The notes under the pieces: model-generated
Databases searched by the model: none
What the model was told of the DNA's origin: nothing
What the model saw: the letters and a program-made list of their open reading frames with translations, nothing else
Part shown: piece after piece, positions 35,073 through 46,410 of the stretch
Layout: the number at the start of each line of letters is the position of its first letter
How positions within the stretch are numbered: the first letter of the stretch is position 1
Program-made: the position numbers and the translations under genes
DNA from: Linum tenue
Taxonomy: Eukaryota; Streptophyta; Magnoliopsida; Malpighiales; Linaceae
Assembly: GCA_946122785.1 (NCBI GenBank)
Contig: CAMGYJ010000002.1
Span: forward strand, 71,700,724-71,764,723
Direction: 5' to 3'
DNA: 64,000 bases

Positions 35073-37497
35073 ATGAAAATGACGGAAGCTTGGATTCGAG
35101 CAGTCGTTGAAGCCATCCACTCCACCCCTTCTCAGGCCGTAATTTATCTCTCCGGCGGCGCGTCTCAGGTCTCTTCTCTCCTTACTAAAACTTATCGCTT
35201 TCTCTCTCTCTTCATGTCTGGTTAAATTTTGACTTCGGATGATGATGACGATCAGAGTCTCGGGTTGTTGATGTCCGTCCCCGGCGCTACCTCTACAGTT
35301 CTTGAAGCTCTGGTGCCATACTCGAGAGTCTCCATGGTTGATTTGCTCGGAAAGGTTTTTCTTTTACTCCGGAGCACACTATCTATGAGGTCTTTTTCCT
35401 TCCTTTTATTCTGGGTTCCAGATTTCTAAAGCCAAAACCATGTCATGTTTCTCTTCTTTCAGATTCCTGCAAGTTACTGTAGCCAGCAAACAGCCGAGGA
35501 GATGGCTTTGTTGGCTTACAACCGGGCTCTTAAGCTCTCTTCCCCTGGTAATGATTCTTCTTCACCAACATTGTTTACTATATTAAACTAAATGCTATGC
35601 TTCTGCTACAATACCAGATCAGAAAGGTTGTTTACATATCTGGACTCTGGAGTAGGGAGGTGTTTTTTTATGTTAACCCAATTATTCCTTTCGATAGGTG
35701 CTCCTGTTGTTGGTGTGGGCTTCACTGGATCTCTAGCAAGTTCACGTCCAAAACTTGGGGATCACAGGTATTATTTTCTGCAAGCATTGCTTGGATCTCT
35801 ACTACATGTATCTGGTTTTGATGAATGCAGCTCGACGGCTTCTTTTCAGGTTTCATTTATCGACAAGAACATCTAACCAACTTTACGCATCAACAGTTAC
35901 ATTGTCAAAGGTAGTTGTAGTACTCTTCAGATAATGATGTGATTCGTCGTTGCATGATTAATGGATTCTGGTGTGCAATGTGGTTTTAATCTAGGGAGTA
36001 CGAACTCGAGAGCAGGAAGATACAGTTTCAAGTCAATTCTTACTGAAGGTACACAAGAATTTGAAAACGTTGCAACACAGTTTAGATTTCCTAGGATATA
36101 TGTCTCCATGTGGCTTACATTTGTCAGCAGTCCCTGATTCAACTTCTTTCCTGTCTCTTAACAATTAGGCCTTATCAAAAGCATGCAGAGTTGTCCAGCA
36201 AACAACCGGTTCTCCCTTATCTGAATCAGACTCATTGAATGAACTTGAAAAACAGTTCACAGAAGATGAAGAGCTACAGCAAGTTATAGACGGTCAAATA
36301 TGCTTCAAGATATACCCATTCTCAGGTGGAATCCTTAGGTTCAACAGACTCATCGTGGTAATTTGAGCTTCCTAATTATTTTTCTGATGATCGTTTTCAG
36401 CTCCGCCAAATGCTGAGAGGAAGATCATACTTCCTGGTTCTTTTAACCCTTTGCATGATGGTCACCTCAAGCTTCTGGAGGTCGCTACTAGGTAGCTGGA
36501 TATGCTTCCATAATGTATTAAAAAAATTGTATTTTGAACATCTTGAAGTGGCATTTATTAGTTCTTGGACGTTTATGTTCTGCCGATGCTTATTAGAGCA
36601 AATACCATGTCTTTCTACTTCTTAATACTTGTTTTGTGTAGCCTTTGTGGCAATGGCTATCCGTGCTTTGAAATATCAGCGATAAATGCAGACAAACCTC
36701 CCCTTACTGTTTCCCAAATCAAAGATCGGGTGAAGCAGTTTGAAAGAGTTGGTGAGCCATTTGAACTTTCTTTACACTATGATGATATGTCCCCTACTGA
36801 GTTTGCACAGAATCTGACGAGCCCTTTTTCATTTTGGTACTAAGATGACCTGTGTCTGAGTTGTAGTTTTTTTTACGACAGGCAAAACTGTAATCATTTC
36901 TAACCAGCCCTATTTTTATAAGAAGGCTGAGCTCTTCCCTGGCAGTGCTTTCGTCATTGGTGCCGATACAGCAGCAAGGTTGATAAACGTATGTTACTCG
37001 ATTCCAGCTTGTTTTGGAGATTCTACTGCAATTTTCGCTTGATCTAATACTGCTAGGGTTTGTTAGGTTGTACAACACAGAAAGTCATCTGATAAAACTT
37101 TGATTGATCTACTCTCGGCCTTGCTCGGTGTCTTCTCTTTTGCAGCCCAAGTATTACGATGGAAGCTATGAAAAGATGCTTGAGATCCTTGGAGCATGCA
37201 AAGCAAGAGGATGCACTTTTCTTGTGGGTGGTCGAAGCACCGATGGTGTTTTCAAGGTACAGCGACTAACTAACTCGCAGCTTCTGCCAGAATTTGAGAC
37301 CTCTCGCGGGCGATGAGTTAGACCAATTGATTTTGGTTGTTATCATATAAAGATTGTTTTCTTTGTTTACTACGAAGGTTCTCGAGGACTTGGAGATCCC
37401 GGAGGTGTTGAAGGACATGTTTGTGCCGATACCAGCTGAGATGTTCCGCATGGATATTTCGTCCACTGAAATAAGGAAGAGTCGAGGGATGATGTGA
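35073..37497 (+). CDS. Nucleotidylyltransferase-superfamily protein with CinA-like N-terminal domain
   Basis: Twelve exons, 35073-35168, 35256-35354, 35463-35547, 35698-35767, 35850-35910, 35995-36048, 36169-36325, 36401-36491, 36642-36751, 36882-36988, 37146-37256 and 37378-37497, giving 386 aa. The C-terminal half has the nucleotidyltransferase signature GSFNPLHDGHLKLLE (HxGH as HDGH), GADTAARL, and a closing ISSTEIRKSRG that matches the ISSTxIR motif of NMN/NaMN adenylyltransferases. The N-terminal half (LSGGASQSLG, VPGATSTVLEALVPYSRVSMVDLLG, GVGFTGSLASSRP) resembles the CinA C-terminal/NMN-deamidase fold. The closest relative I recall is Arabidopsis At2g01220, whose substrate I do not know. 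A second ATG lies two codons downstream (35079). NAD or coenzyme-A salvage is plausible but not shown. Confidence 0.85.
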
Positions 37498-37734
37498 AGA
37501 ACTTGATGCAGATGGAACTCAACATGTCTTCTGCAGTTTGCAGTAATAAAAGTTTTTTGTCCATGCCCTTCTGTTGTACAGGTAGTTTTCAAGTTTGGAT
37601 TTCGGGTCCTCTAGTAAAAGTGCACACAGTGATGAGATGAGTTCAGATTTGTAAGCTATGCAGCTTTCACCCTTGCTACTGAGAATTCAAGCCCTCAAAT
37701 GAGTATGGAGTTGTTTGATTAAGGAAATGGCTAC

Positions 37735-39342
37735 TTGTTCCAGCAAAAGATTCACACGGCGATTCAGAAGAAGGGTCTTGTCAAATTGCTGGGGCTCGAT
37801 TTTCAGATCAAGTATCGCCGGGGTAAGTTCAATGGTGCCGCGGATGCACTTTCTAGGCGGTTTGATGAGGATGATGAATTGGGTGATTGTTCGGCCCTCT
37901 CTACAGTCCTTCCCGAGTGGATGGTGGAGGTGGAGAAAACTTATGTTGGTGATCAATGGATAACAGACAAGATTGCTGAAGCTGTTCTTCCTTCCTCTGG
38001 CCCTTCTCTTTGGTTGTTCTCTCAGGGTGTACTAAGGTATAAGGGGGCTATTGTAGTTGGGTCGGTTGGTTTTATGAGGGATAAGCTGTTGAAGTTGTTC
38101 CACTCCTCGGCGGTGGGTGGACACGCGGGTGTGCAGGGCACTTATCAGAGGTTGAAGTCTCACTTTTATTGGGTGGGAATGAAGGCTGCAGTCCAGGCTT
38201 TTGTGCGTGCGTGTGATGTTTGTAGCAGATGCAAGACGGAGACAGTGGCTTCTCCTGGGCTTCTCCAGCCTTTGCCCATTCCGACTCAGGCTTGGCAGGA
38301 TATAAGCATCGACTTTGTGGAGGGGTTGCCTAAATCTGCTGGCAAGGAGGTTTTGTTTGTGGTGGTCGATCGTTTCACAAAATATGCACACTTCTTTGCC
38401 ATTTCCCATCCTTATTCGGCTGAATCGGTGGCACAGGTCTTCTTTGATGGCGTTTTTAAACTCCATGGGATGCCAAAGACGATTGTTTCTGATCGTGATT
38501 CCACGTTTACCAGCACTTTCTGGACGGAGTTTTTTCGTCTGCAGGCAGTCGATCTTCACTATTCGACGGCTTACCATCCGCAGACCGACGGCCAGACGGA
38601 GCGGGTCAATCGCTGCTTGGAGGATTTCCTCCGGTGTATGACGTTTCACCGGCCACAGGATTGGGCTGCTTGGGTTACCTTGGCGGAGTGGTGCTACAAC
38701 ACCCACTTTCAGGTCAGTCTTCGCCTCACTCCATTTGAAGCTTTGTACGGTTTTCCCCCGTCCTTTTTTGGCCTCTCGCCTTTGGACTCGACGGCGGTTG
38801 GTGCTGTGGAAGATCGTCTCGCTCGGCAACAGCAGCTGTTTCCTCTTCTTCGGCACAATCTCACGGTGGCTCAAAACAGGCAGAAGCAATATGCTGATCG
38901 TCGTCGCTCCGAACGATCTTTCCAGGTGGGCGATCGGGTTTATCTTCGGCTCCAGCCATATCGTCAAGGTTCGGTCGTTGGACGGCACGGCAGTAAACTG
39001 GGGCCACGATTCTTTGGTCCTTACCGCGTGCTGGCGAGAATCGGTGCTGTTGCTTACAAGTTACAGCTGCCGGCCGATGCTAAGGTCCACCCGGTGTTCC
39101 ACGTCTCTCAGTTGAAGCGGTGTGGGTCTCAAACTGTTCCTGAGGTGTCTGCTCTTCCAGGTGTCGATGATCAGGGATCTCTGAAGCTCACTCCCGACGT
39201 TATTCTCGCTCGCCGTTTTGTGCAGCAGGGTGATCGAGCTGTTACACAGGTTTTGGTTCAGTGGTCTCATCAATCCCCAGCAGATGCTACTTGGGAGGAT
39301 TACCATTCGTTTCGTGCTGCTTATCCTGCTTTTCCAGCTTGA
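37735..39342 (+). pseudogene. Chromovirus RNase H (end), integrase and chromodomain
   Basis: An open frame of about 535 codons that continues into the 5' truncation. It starts at the end of RNase H (LVKLLGLDFQIKYRRGK, GAADALSRR). Integrase follows, with an HHCC zinc region (HSSAVGGHAGVQGTYQRL, CDVCSRCK) and catalytic Asp, Asp, Glu in SIDFVEGLPKSAGK, VSDRDSTFTS and DGQTERVNR. Then come the HPVFHVSQLKR segment and a C-terminal chromodomain (VLVQWSHQSPADATWED). The chromodomain form resembles the Reina group. The frame is intact, but the element cannot be autonomous. Confidence 0.9.
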
Positions 39343-39374
39343 GGACAAGCTGTGTCTTGAGGAGGGGAGATTTT

Positions 39375-39579
39375 GTAATGACCCTAGGTGACGAAGACAA
39401 GGTGGACGACAGCTGGCAAGGGTATAAGTAGATAAGAAGAACTGATTGTAGCTATCTTTGAGCATTTTCCAAATAATCAGTGAAGTTTAGTTAGACAATA
39501 GATACATTTCTCCTTTCCCCTGTAAAAACTCTGCTTCTCTTCTTCGCTGGAAATAAAACACCGATCCTCATTCCTTACA
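39375..39579 (+). repeat. Chromovirus 3' LTR, 205 bp
   Basis: Starts TGTAATGACCC directly after the purine tract and ends CCTTACA; TGTAA/TTACA form short inverted ends. Confidence 0.7.
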
Positions 39580-40322
39580 CAGCTGAAGAAAATGACAGCA
39601 TGTTGCAAAGTTCAGAAACTCAACCGAGTTCGGCGACAAAAAAGGGACATAGCTTAAATTGTAAAGATATGTGGCATTGAAATAGGTCTACCAACCATTC
39701 AACTTGCAGCTGACGATGTATTTGTACTTGAGCATGGTCATTGCTTCAAAGTTTTAGTTTTGCAACGGTCGACCTATGTTATAGTTCTGCATGTGTTCGC
39801 AATTTAAGCAACTTGCTATCTAGAACGTCTTTTTGTTCTTGAGTTGGATGAGCATATAAAATGTATATGTATGATTTAACCTAGGCTACCGTACATCTAC
39901 TAAATCCAGCGTGAAATTATGGAAAATGTGCTTGAGATTATCGACAATGCACTTTCCTTGTTGATGGCTGAATCCCGGATTCGGTTTCTATTGCCATCCC
40001 GAGTGCGGATCTGGTGACTAAGGGGGGTGCTTAGTCACTTGACTAAGCCCCTCCCAGCCCTTAGATCTGGACACTTCAATCCAATGGTTAAAAAGTGGGA
40101 AGGGCTATTTAATTAATAATAGGGGTAGTTTGGGTATTATGGAAAATTACGAAGTATACAAACCGGATTTACAATCAATACAAACCATACAAACATACGA
40201 ACAGTACAAACTAGAGCGACAAAACATACAAACAGATTTACAAACATTACAAACGTATGAACTGTACAAACAATACAAACTAGACCGACAAACAATACAA
40301 ACCATACAAAAAGAAAAAACAA

Positions 40323-40532
40323 CCGGGTTGACTTTTGAGGCTTCATCCCTATATAGAGGGGCTCCTTCCCAAAGTCAACCCGGGTGTTTTTTTAGACATA
40401 CAAACAGTACGAACATGGTGGACAAAAATGACAAACTAGACCGACAATCCATACGAACGGGAAAAAACTCCCGGGTTGACTTTGGAGGCTCCATCCCTAT
40501 ATAGAGGGGCTCCTTCCCAAAGTCAACCCGGG
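40323..40532. repeat. Two hairpin units repeated 148 bp apart
   Basis: Unit 2 has perfect 16-bp arms, CCCGGGTTGACTTTGG (40470-40485) and CCAAAGTCAACCCGGG (40517-40532), around a 31-base loop containing CTATATAGAGGGG. Unit 1 (40323-40384) is the same with slightly diverged left-arm bases. Both arms are offset by exactly 148 bp between units. Confidence 0.9.
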
Positions 40533-40773
40533 TGTTTTTTAGACATAAAAAACATTACGAACATGGTGCACAAAAATGACAAAGTTTACAAACATGGTTA
40601 ACAAAAATAACAAAGTTTACAAACATTAAAAAAAAACCGACAAACATTACAAAATAACAAAGCATACAAACATTACAAAATATGTCAACAAACATCACAA
40701 AATTAGCACTGTCGCCGGGAAATTCTTCTCCGGCGACGATATTCGCCGATCAGAAAATTTCCCGACCCTAAAA

Positions 40774-40981
<208 letters not shown>

Positions 40982-41615
40982 GAAATGGCACAATGGCCGA
41001 ACACAAACTTTCTGGCCCCAAGGAAATAATGGCGCCCCCAGGAATTCCCCTGGCCGCGCAAGGCGACGCGACGGCCGGCCGGCCGGCGCTGGGAAAAAAA
41101 ACGGGGCGGAAAGCAGGGAAAGTGAGCCGGAAAAAAATAATTTAATAATTAAAAATTAAAAATAAACATGCAATTACTACATTGCCCTTCATTAAATTGG
41201 ATTAATAGGAGCCCTTAAATTTTAATGAGGTGCAAGGGTGGAGATTCACTTAGCCATGTGACTAAGGGGACCCCCCTTAGTCACCAGATCTTAGCCCTTG
41301 CCATCCCTAAACAAAACACCCTATACCAAACGCTCTACCATATGAGCGAACAGTTGACTGATTTTAATATGACATAATTTTACCAATTTTTTAGAAACTC
41401 TATCGTATCGATCGAACTAGAAATATTGGATACTAGATCCACACTAGGCGATTTTAATGGTATGAGACAGTTGAATTACGATTCAACCATAAATTTAATA
41501 TAAATAATTTATCATTAATTTTTTTCATTACAACTTTCTATGCGTTCTCACATTATTAATTATTACAATCTAAGAGACTTGGTATCTCCGATTTTTTTGG
41601 TAAATTAAACAACTT

Positions 41616-41925
41616 GGGGGTCGTTTGGAAGTTGTGATTGTGTTTGGTGAAATTGTTACAATACATGTATTGTTTAGAATGCATCTTTTTTTAAATATTT
41701 TTTTAGGAAAAACAATACTTGAATTGTTTCTGTGATGTGATAGAAACTATCACTAAAAGCGAGTAATTGTTATATCTCAGCTTTTAACAATAATTGCTGA
41801 GATAATTTTATTAATATTATTGTCTTAATTTTAATCGATGTAACATACACATGACACAATCACACAAACTAAACACTTTATTTTACAACCCATCAAATTT
41901 CACTGCATAACTTCCAAACAACCCC
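41616..41925. mobile_element. Candidate MITE, ~310 bp
   Basis: The ends GGGGGTCGTTTGGAAGTTGTG and (reverse complement of the right end) GGGGTTGTTTGGAAGTTATG are inverted copies. A clear target duplication could not be identified, so the superfamily is left open. Confidence 0.55.
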
Positions 41926-43428
41926 TAGTTCTCTTTTTGTTACCCAATTTACCGTTTCATTATTTTGTCGTTTGTGCCAACCGTTCTTCACCAACTCTTT
42001 CCCCACTTTCTCCTATCGTTCTTTTGCTTAACTTTTCTAATCTTTTATTTTCCCGGGAACCCGCGAGTACAGCTGTTCCGATTGCCGCTTCCGAACAACC
42101 GCCGATATGAAAAACCGTGGCAGAGCAGAAGTCACTTTCGATTTCGGCTTCATCTCCCCGATAGGCTCAGAATCGAAAGCGCTATCACCGAATGTTGTCT
42201 GCTACTGACTTCGCAGTTCAGGCTGGGGGAGCAAACATGCATATGGATGGCAGGAAGGTTTGCCGGCGAACAAATTTGTTGCCGAGATTCTGCAGCTGGA
42301 CCTGGATTTTGGGGGCTCTTTTAATCCCTACTGGTACTCTTCCCTGTCAATTCTTTGTTTAGGTTAATGGGTTCTCTCAAAGGTTGGTTGTGGCCTTGTG
42401 GTTGTCGGCGCCAGCCAGGCAGCCAGCCTTACAGGCCTTTCTGTCACTATCTGTCGGTATTGTCTGTATCCCAACCATGATTCTCCCCCTTTTCCCCCCA
42501 TTATTTATTTACTCCGCCGCTCTATTCTTTACCAACTCTACTGTATTTTAAGCACTTGAAGACAGTCTCTGGAGATTGATTCAATCTAAGTTCAATGAGT
42601 GAAGGAATAACATTATCAAAGCAATCAAAACTGTTGCAAGCTGGAAGAAATTATATATACTTACCATTTCTCTGCTTGACTTCCCTTTTCCAGCCCACAG
42701 TTCCTTCCTTCCTTCCAGTGGCATAACAACAAGGCAGAATGAACGGAAGACCCCCACCACCACCTCACCCCACCCATTAAACAGATAAACCCCACACAGC
42801 ACCGCACACCCATTTCGCTTTCTTTTTTTGTGTGGGTTGGTTTGATTGATTTATTTGCTTTTGTTTCACATTCATTGGCTTTCTTTCTTCTTTTCCCCTC
42901 AACTCAACTCAGCTGATAGCCTCTCTCCAGTCAAGTCTCTTCAGGCCTTTCTGATTTGCAAACTGCATTGCATTTTGGAAATGCGGCTGAATTGATTACT
43001 CAATTCTTCTGCTTCTGCTGTCGCCTTCTCAAGCTCTAAACTTACTTTCTCATTGAAGATCGATCGACCCATCCGTCATCCCATCAATTGCTCTGCTTGC
43101 TCACTTCCCAATTCAGGTTCCTTCCTTCCTCAATTCACCTACATCTCTTAAAGCTTGATTCTTTTGGTCCTTCTTCATGCTTGCTGACAAAGATAGAGAT
43201 TGGATATGGCAATGCATCTGTATTGTAGCTTAACCTCACTCCTAGATACCATGTTTCCACTTAGCATTCCTTTTTCCAGCTCTAACTTCCAATTCTCCTC
43301 CTGCCTTGCCCTTTTGCTCTCTTATCTAATAATCCTTTTTGCTCTTCTTTTAATGCAGCTTCAATCAATGTTCGTTGCTGGTTAATTGATTTTGGTTTCA
43401 GTAGTGGGAAACTGGGTTCCCGTACCAT
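41926..43428. other. Upstream region and probable leader of the kinase-like gene
   Basis: No coding similarity. Bases from about 42500 are pyrimidine-rich and may hold 5' UTR exons. Short open frames at 41965-42324, 42581-42802 and 43200-43385 match no family. Confidence 0.4.
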
Positions 43429-45517
43429 ATGTCAAAGACTCTTGCAATCACCCTAGGTGGTGTTGCAGGAGCCGTGGCATTGGTTGGGCTAATAACATTT
43501 TGCATATGGTGCTACTGCTGCAAAAACAAGAGTGTCTCCAGAACCTCCGAGACTGGATCTTCTGACCAATCTGTTCAAGGTATCTAATTTCCCCACCACC
43601 CCCCAAGTTTTTGCTGATGTGATTTTCTTTTTGCTTTACCCCTCTTTCTCTAATGTTCTTGTAATTTTTTATTGTTGGTCACCGTCTTCAGCGGGAAGAC
43701 ATGTTGGGGTTGAGCTGTCTGTACCAGAGGCAAAGAGGTTTGACATGGAAGAGTTGTCTCTGGCCACCAAGAATTTCAGCCACCAGAACTTGATTGGCGT
43801 TGGCAAATTTGGTGAGGTATACAAGGGTCTGCTCAACAATGGGATGCTTGTTGCTGTGAAGAGCCGATTTGGAGCTCCTACTCAAGAATTTGTGGATGAG
43901 GTACTGATTTGATCATTCTCATTTGCAGTGCAGCTACTTGGATTAGTCCAAATAGTGTGAACGTAGTTTCCTTTCTGATTGTGGGATGGGTATCTGCGGT
44001 GTGTCTTCTTAATTGTGTTTCCCAGTATACCATTTTAGACTAAGTAGTAATTTAACTTCTCCAATAAAGTGGAATCCATGGCATTGTTCTTTGCTTGATC
44101 CTATTATGCTGAATTAAATCTATCAGGCACGGTATCTTTCAGCCATCCAACATCGGAATATCGTGACTCTGTTTGGATATTGCCAAGAGAACAACATGCA
44201 GTTCCTCGTCTATGAATATGTACCTAATGGGAGCGTTTCCAGTCACTTGTATGGTAACTATCTATCCAGTCGCCAATATTCATGTCTTTGAGATCAATGT
44301 GGCAGCTGAGAAGCTAAATACATTCTGCAGTTAATGTGTTATTATAGCCTTTGTAAAATTGCGTTTCTCATGGAAAAGGTTGAAATTTTGATGCCAGGGC
44401 TAGGTCAAGTATCAGATGGGCAGCTGGAATTCAAGCATAGACTTGCAATAGCTATAGGGGCAGCTAAAGGTGATCCTCTGCAAAATCAGTGACAATTTTG
44501 GCTTTCCTGGTATTAGTTGCTCCTTTTTCAACTTTAAGATAATCTACATCTGGTTTAAGTACCTCAAAAGAGTATGAGCAAGCATTTTATTATTCATACT
44601 GCAAAGATTGTTTCTTGTAAGCCTGTTGAGCCTTTAGAGTGACGGATAGGTCCTTCACCTTTATACAATAAGTGTAAAAGGAGCTGGAGTAAGAGACCGC
44701 CTCATGTTATGATATTTCTTGCTGTCCAGGTCTTGCTTATCTTCATGCTCTGAGACCTCGATTAGTGCATAAGAACTTCAAGACTACAAATGTGCTGGTG
44801 GATGAGAATTTCATAGCCAAGGTAGCAGATGCAGGGCTTCGTAATTTCCTGGGAAGAGGAGGTGAGGGTGGAGCGGGCCCTTCAACACAAGTGGCAGTTG
44901 ACGAGATATATCTTGCTCCAGAGTAGGGTGATTTCAGCAAAATTTAAAACTTCCCCACAATTTATCCATCCTAATTCCGAAGCTGATCAGCTTTTGAGAA
45001 AGACATTGATAGTTTACGTTCTTGTATGGGGATGCAGGGTGAGGGAGTTCAGGCAATTCTCGGAGAAGAGTGATGTGTACAGTTTTGGTGTGTTTGTGGT
45101 GGAGTTGATCAGTGGAAGGGAAGCATCAGACCATAACATGGCAGAATGGGTAAGCCATGAGTCATTCTCCAAGACATTACATATGAACAATGATCAAGTT
45201 ATATGGACTGTGTTGAATGTGACTGTCTATTTTGTGAAATTCTAATGAAGGTACAAAGCAGTGTCGAGGGAGGCATCAGCAGCCGAATGGTTGACGAGAG
45301 GTTGGGGAGCAGCTTCACGTCGGAAGGAATGGAGGAGCTGATGGGTTTGGCGATTCGTTGTCTGGAAGGGTCAAGCGAGAGGCGGCCAGCAATGAGTTAC
45401 GTGGTGATGGAGCTTGACCGGATCCTGGAGAAAGAGATGAAGGTCAGTACGGGGATGGGGGAAGGTGCTGCCCCAACTGTGACTCTGGGTAGCCAGTTAT
45501 TCAGGCCTTCTCAATAG
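43429..45517 (+). CDS. Membrane-anchored receptor-like cytoplasmic kinase, probable pseudokinase
   Basis: Seven exons, 43429-43579, 43692-43900, 44127-44253, 44398-44469, 44730-44922, 45038-45149 and 45251-45517, giving 376 aa. The N-terminus MSKTLAITLGGVAGAVALVGL with FCIWCYCC is a single membrane anchor with almost no extracellular part. The kinase domain has a glycine loop (IGVGKFGEV), VAVK lysine, HRNIV, YEYVPNGSV, DVYSFGV and a late RRPAM. The catalytic HRD is replaced by HKN (LVHKNFKTTNVLV), so the catalytic Asp is Asn, and DFG reads DAG (KVADAGL). Both changes argue against normal phosphotransfer. The general RLK/Pelle family is clear; I do not recognise the exact subfamily. The donor splitting the Glu of LAPE (CCAGA|GTAGGG) keeps the frame. 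Confidence 0.85.
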
Positions 45518-46410
45518 AGATCAATGCAATGCATATAGAATCTGGGTTTTTTTCAGTGTGGGGAACATAGGGTGGAGTGTGTGTATTTATTTTTCTTTCT
45601 CTGTGATTAAAAGTTGTTTACTTCTTTAAAATGAGAGGGTGGATAGAGGAGGAGATCAGAAAAGAGTACTGAGAGTAGCTGTTTGATTAATGGCAAGTGT
45701 ATAAAGAAGAGAAGAGAACAGCTGCTGCATACATTGTTGTCATTACTATTCTTTTTCATCTTTTGGTGGTTTGGGGGGAAAGAGAGGATTTATATGGAGG
45801 GGGATGTGTTCATTTGTTGTAAAATCAAATAATTAAATCATTATTAATGCCAATTCGATTGTTATTGTCAATTGCTTGAGTCTCAGACTGTTGACTGGCC
45901 GAATGTGTGAATGAGAAAGAAAGCTGAAATTGTGTACTCTGCCCTCTGCTCTTCTCTGGCACATCTTAACAAACTCTCATCCTTCTCATTCATTCAATGT
46001 ATCCCCAATTGCTTTGGCGCGGGGTTGATGTGACCAACTTGATGCAGATGCTATTCCACATGTCTTCTGCAGTTTGCAGTAATACTTGATAGTAGTTTTG
46101 AGAATTCTAGCCATCAGACTAAAAATAACAGCCTATTGCAAAAATGCATGTGTTGTCTAATTGGCGTTGATTACATAGTGGCACATTAGTCAAGAATTGA
46201 AGTTAAGTGAGCACATAGTTAGAGACCCCAAAATTTATCTGCTAATATGGTTCCGATGGCAATTTTTTTAAGAAGCATAACATTCCACTCGTGTAAGGCA
46301 TGCTACTTGCTAGACTTTTTATCCTGAGCTCATGTAGTTCCCATTTAGGTACGAATACACAGAACCACAGTGCTCCTCTAGCCTATAAATAGAGACCTTC
46401 ATTCATTTAT
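45518..46410. other. Spacer between convergent kinase-like and ClpB genes
   Basis: Holds the kinase 3' UTR, then a copy of the 3' end of the nucleotidyltransferase gene at about 46023-46110. Nothing else supported. Confidence 0.5.
46023..46110 (+). repeat. Diverged copy of the 3' end of the nucleotidyltransferase gene
   Basis: From GGG and the equivalent of the stop codon (GATGTGA) this matches 37486-37552: both contain AACTTGATGCAGATG and, after a variable 8 bases, CATGTCTTCTGCAGTTTGCA then GTAATA. A further block GAGAATTC-AGCC follows in both. No upstream exon sequence accompanies it. Confidence 0.75.

Larger units (their letters stand above)
37720..39579 (+). mobile_element. 5'-truncated Ty3/gypsy chromovirus fragment
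   Basis: The fragment begins within RNase H, at about 37720, only ~220 bases after the stop of the preceding gene and in the same orientation. It runs through integrase and chromodomain to a purine tract (GAGGAGGGGAGA, about 39359-39371) and one 205-bp LTR. The 5' LTR, gag, protease and RT are missing, so no target duplication can be tested. Confidence 0.88.
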
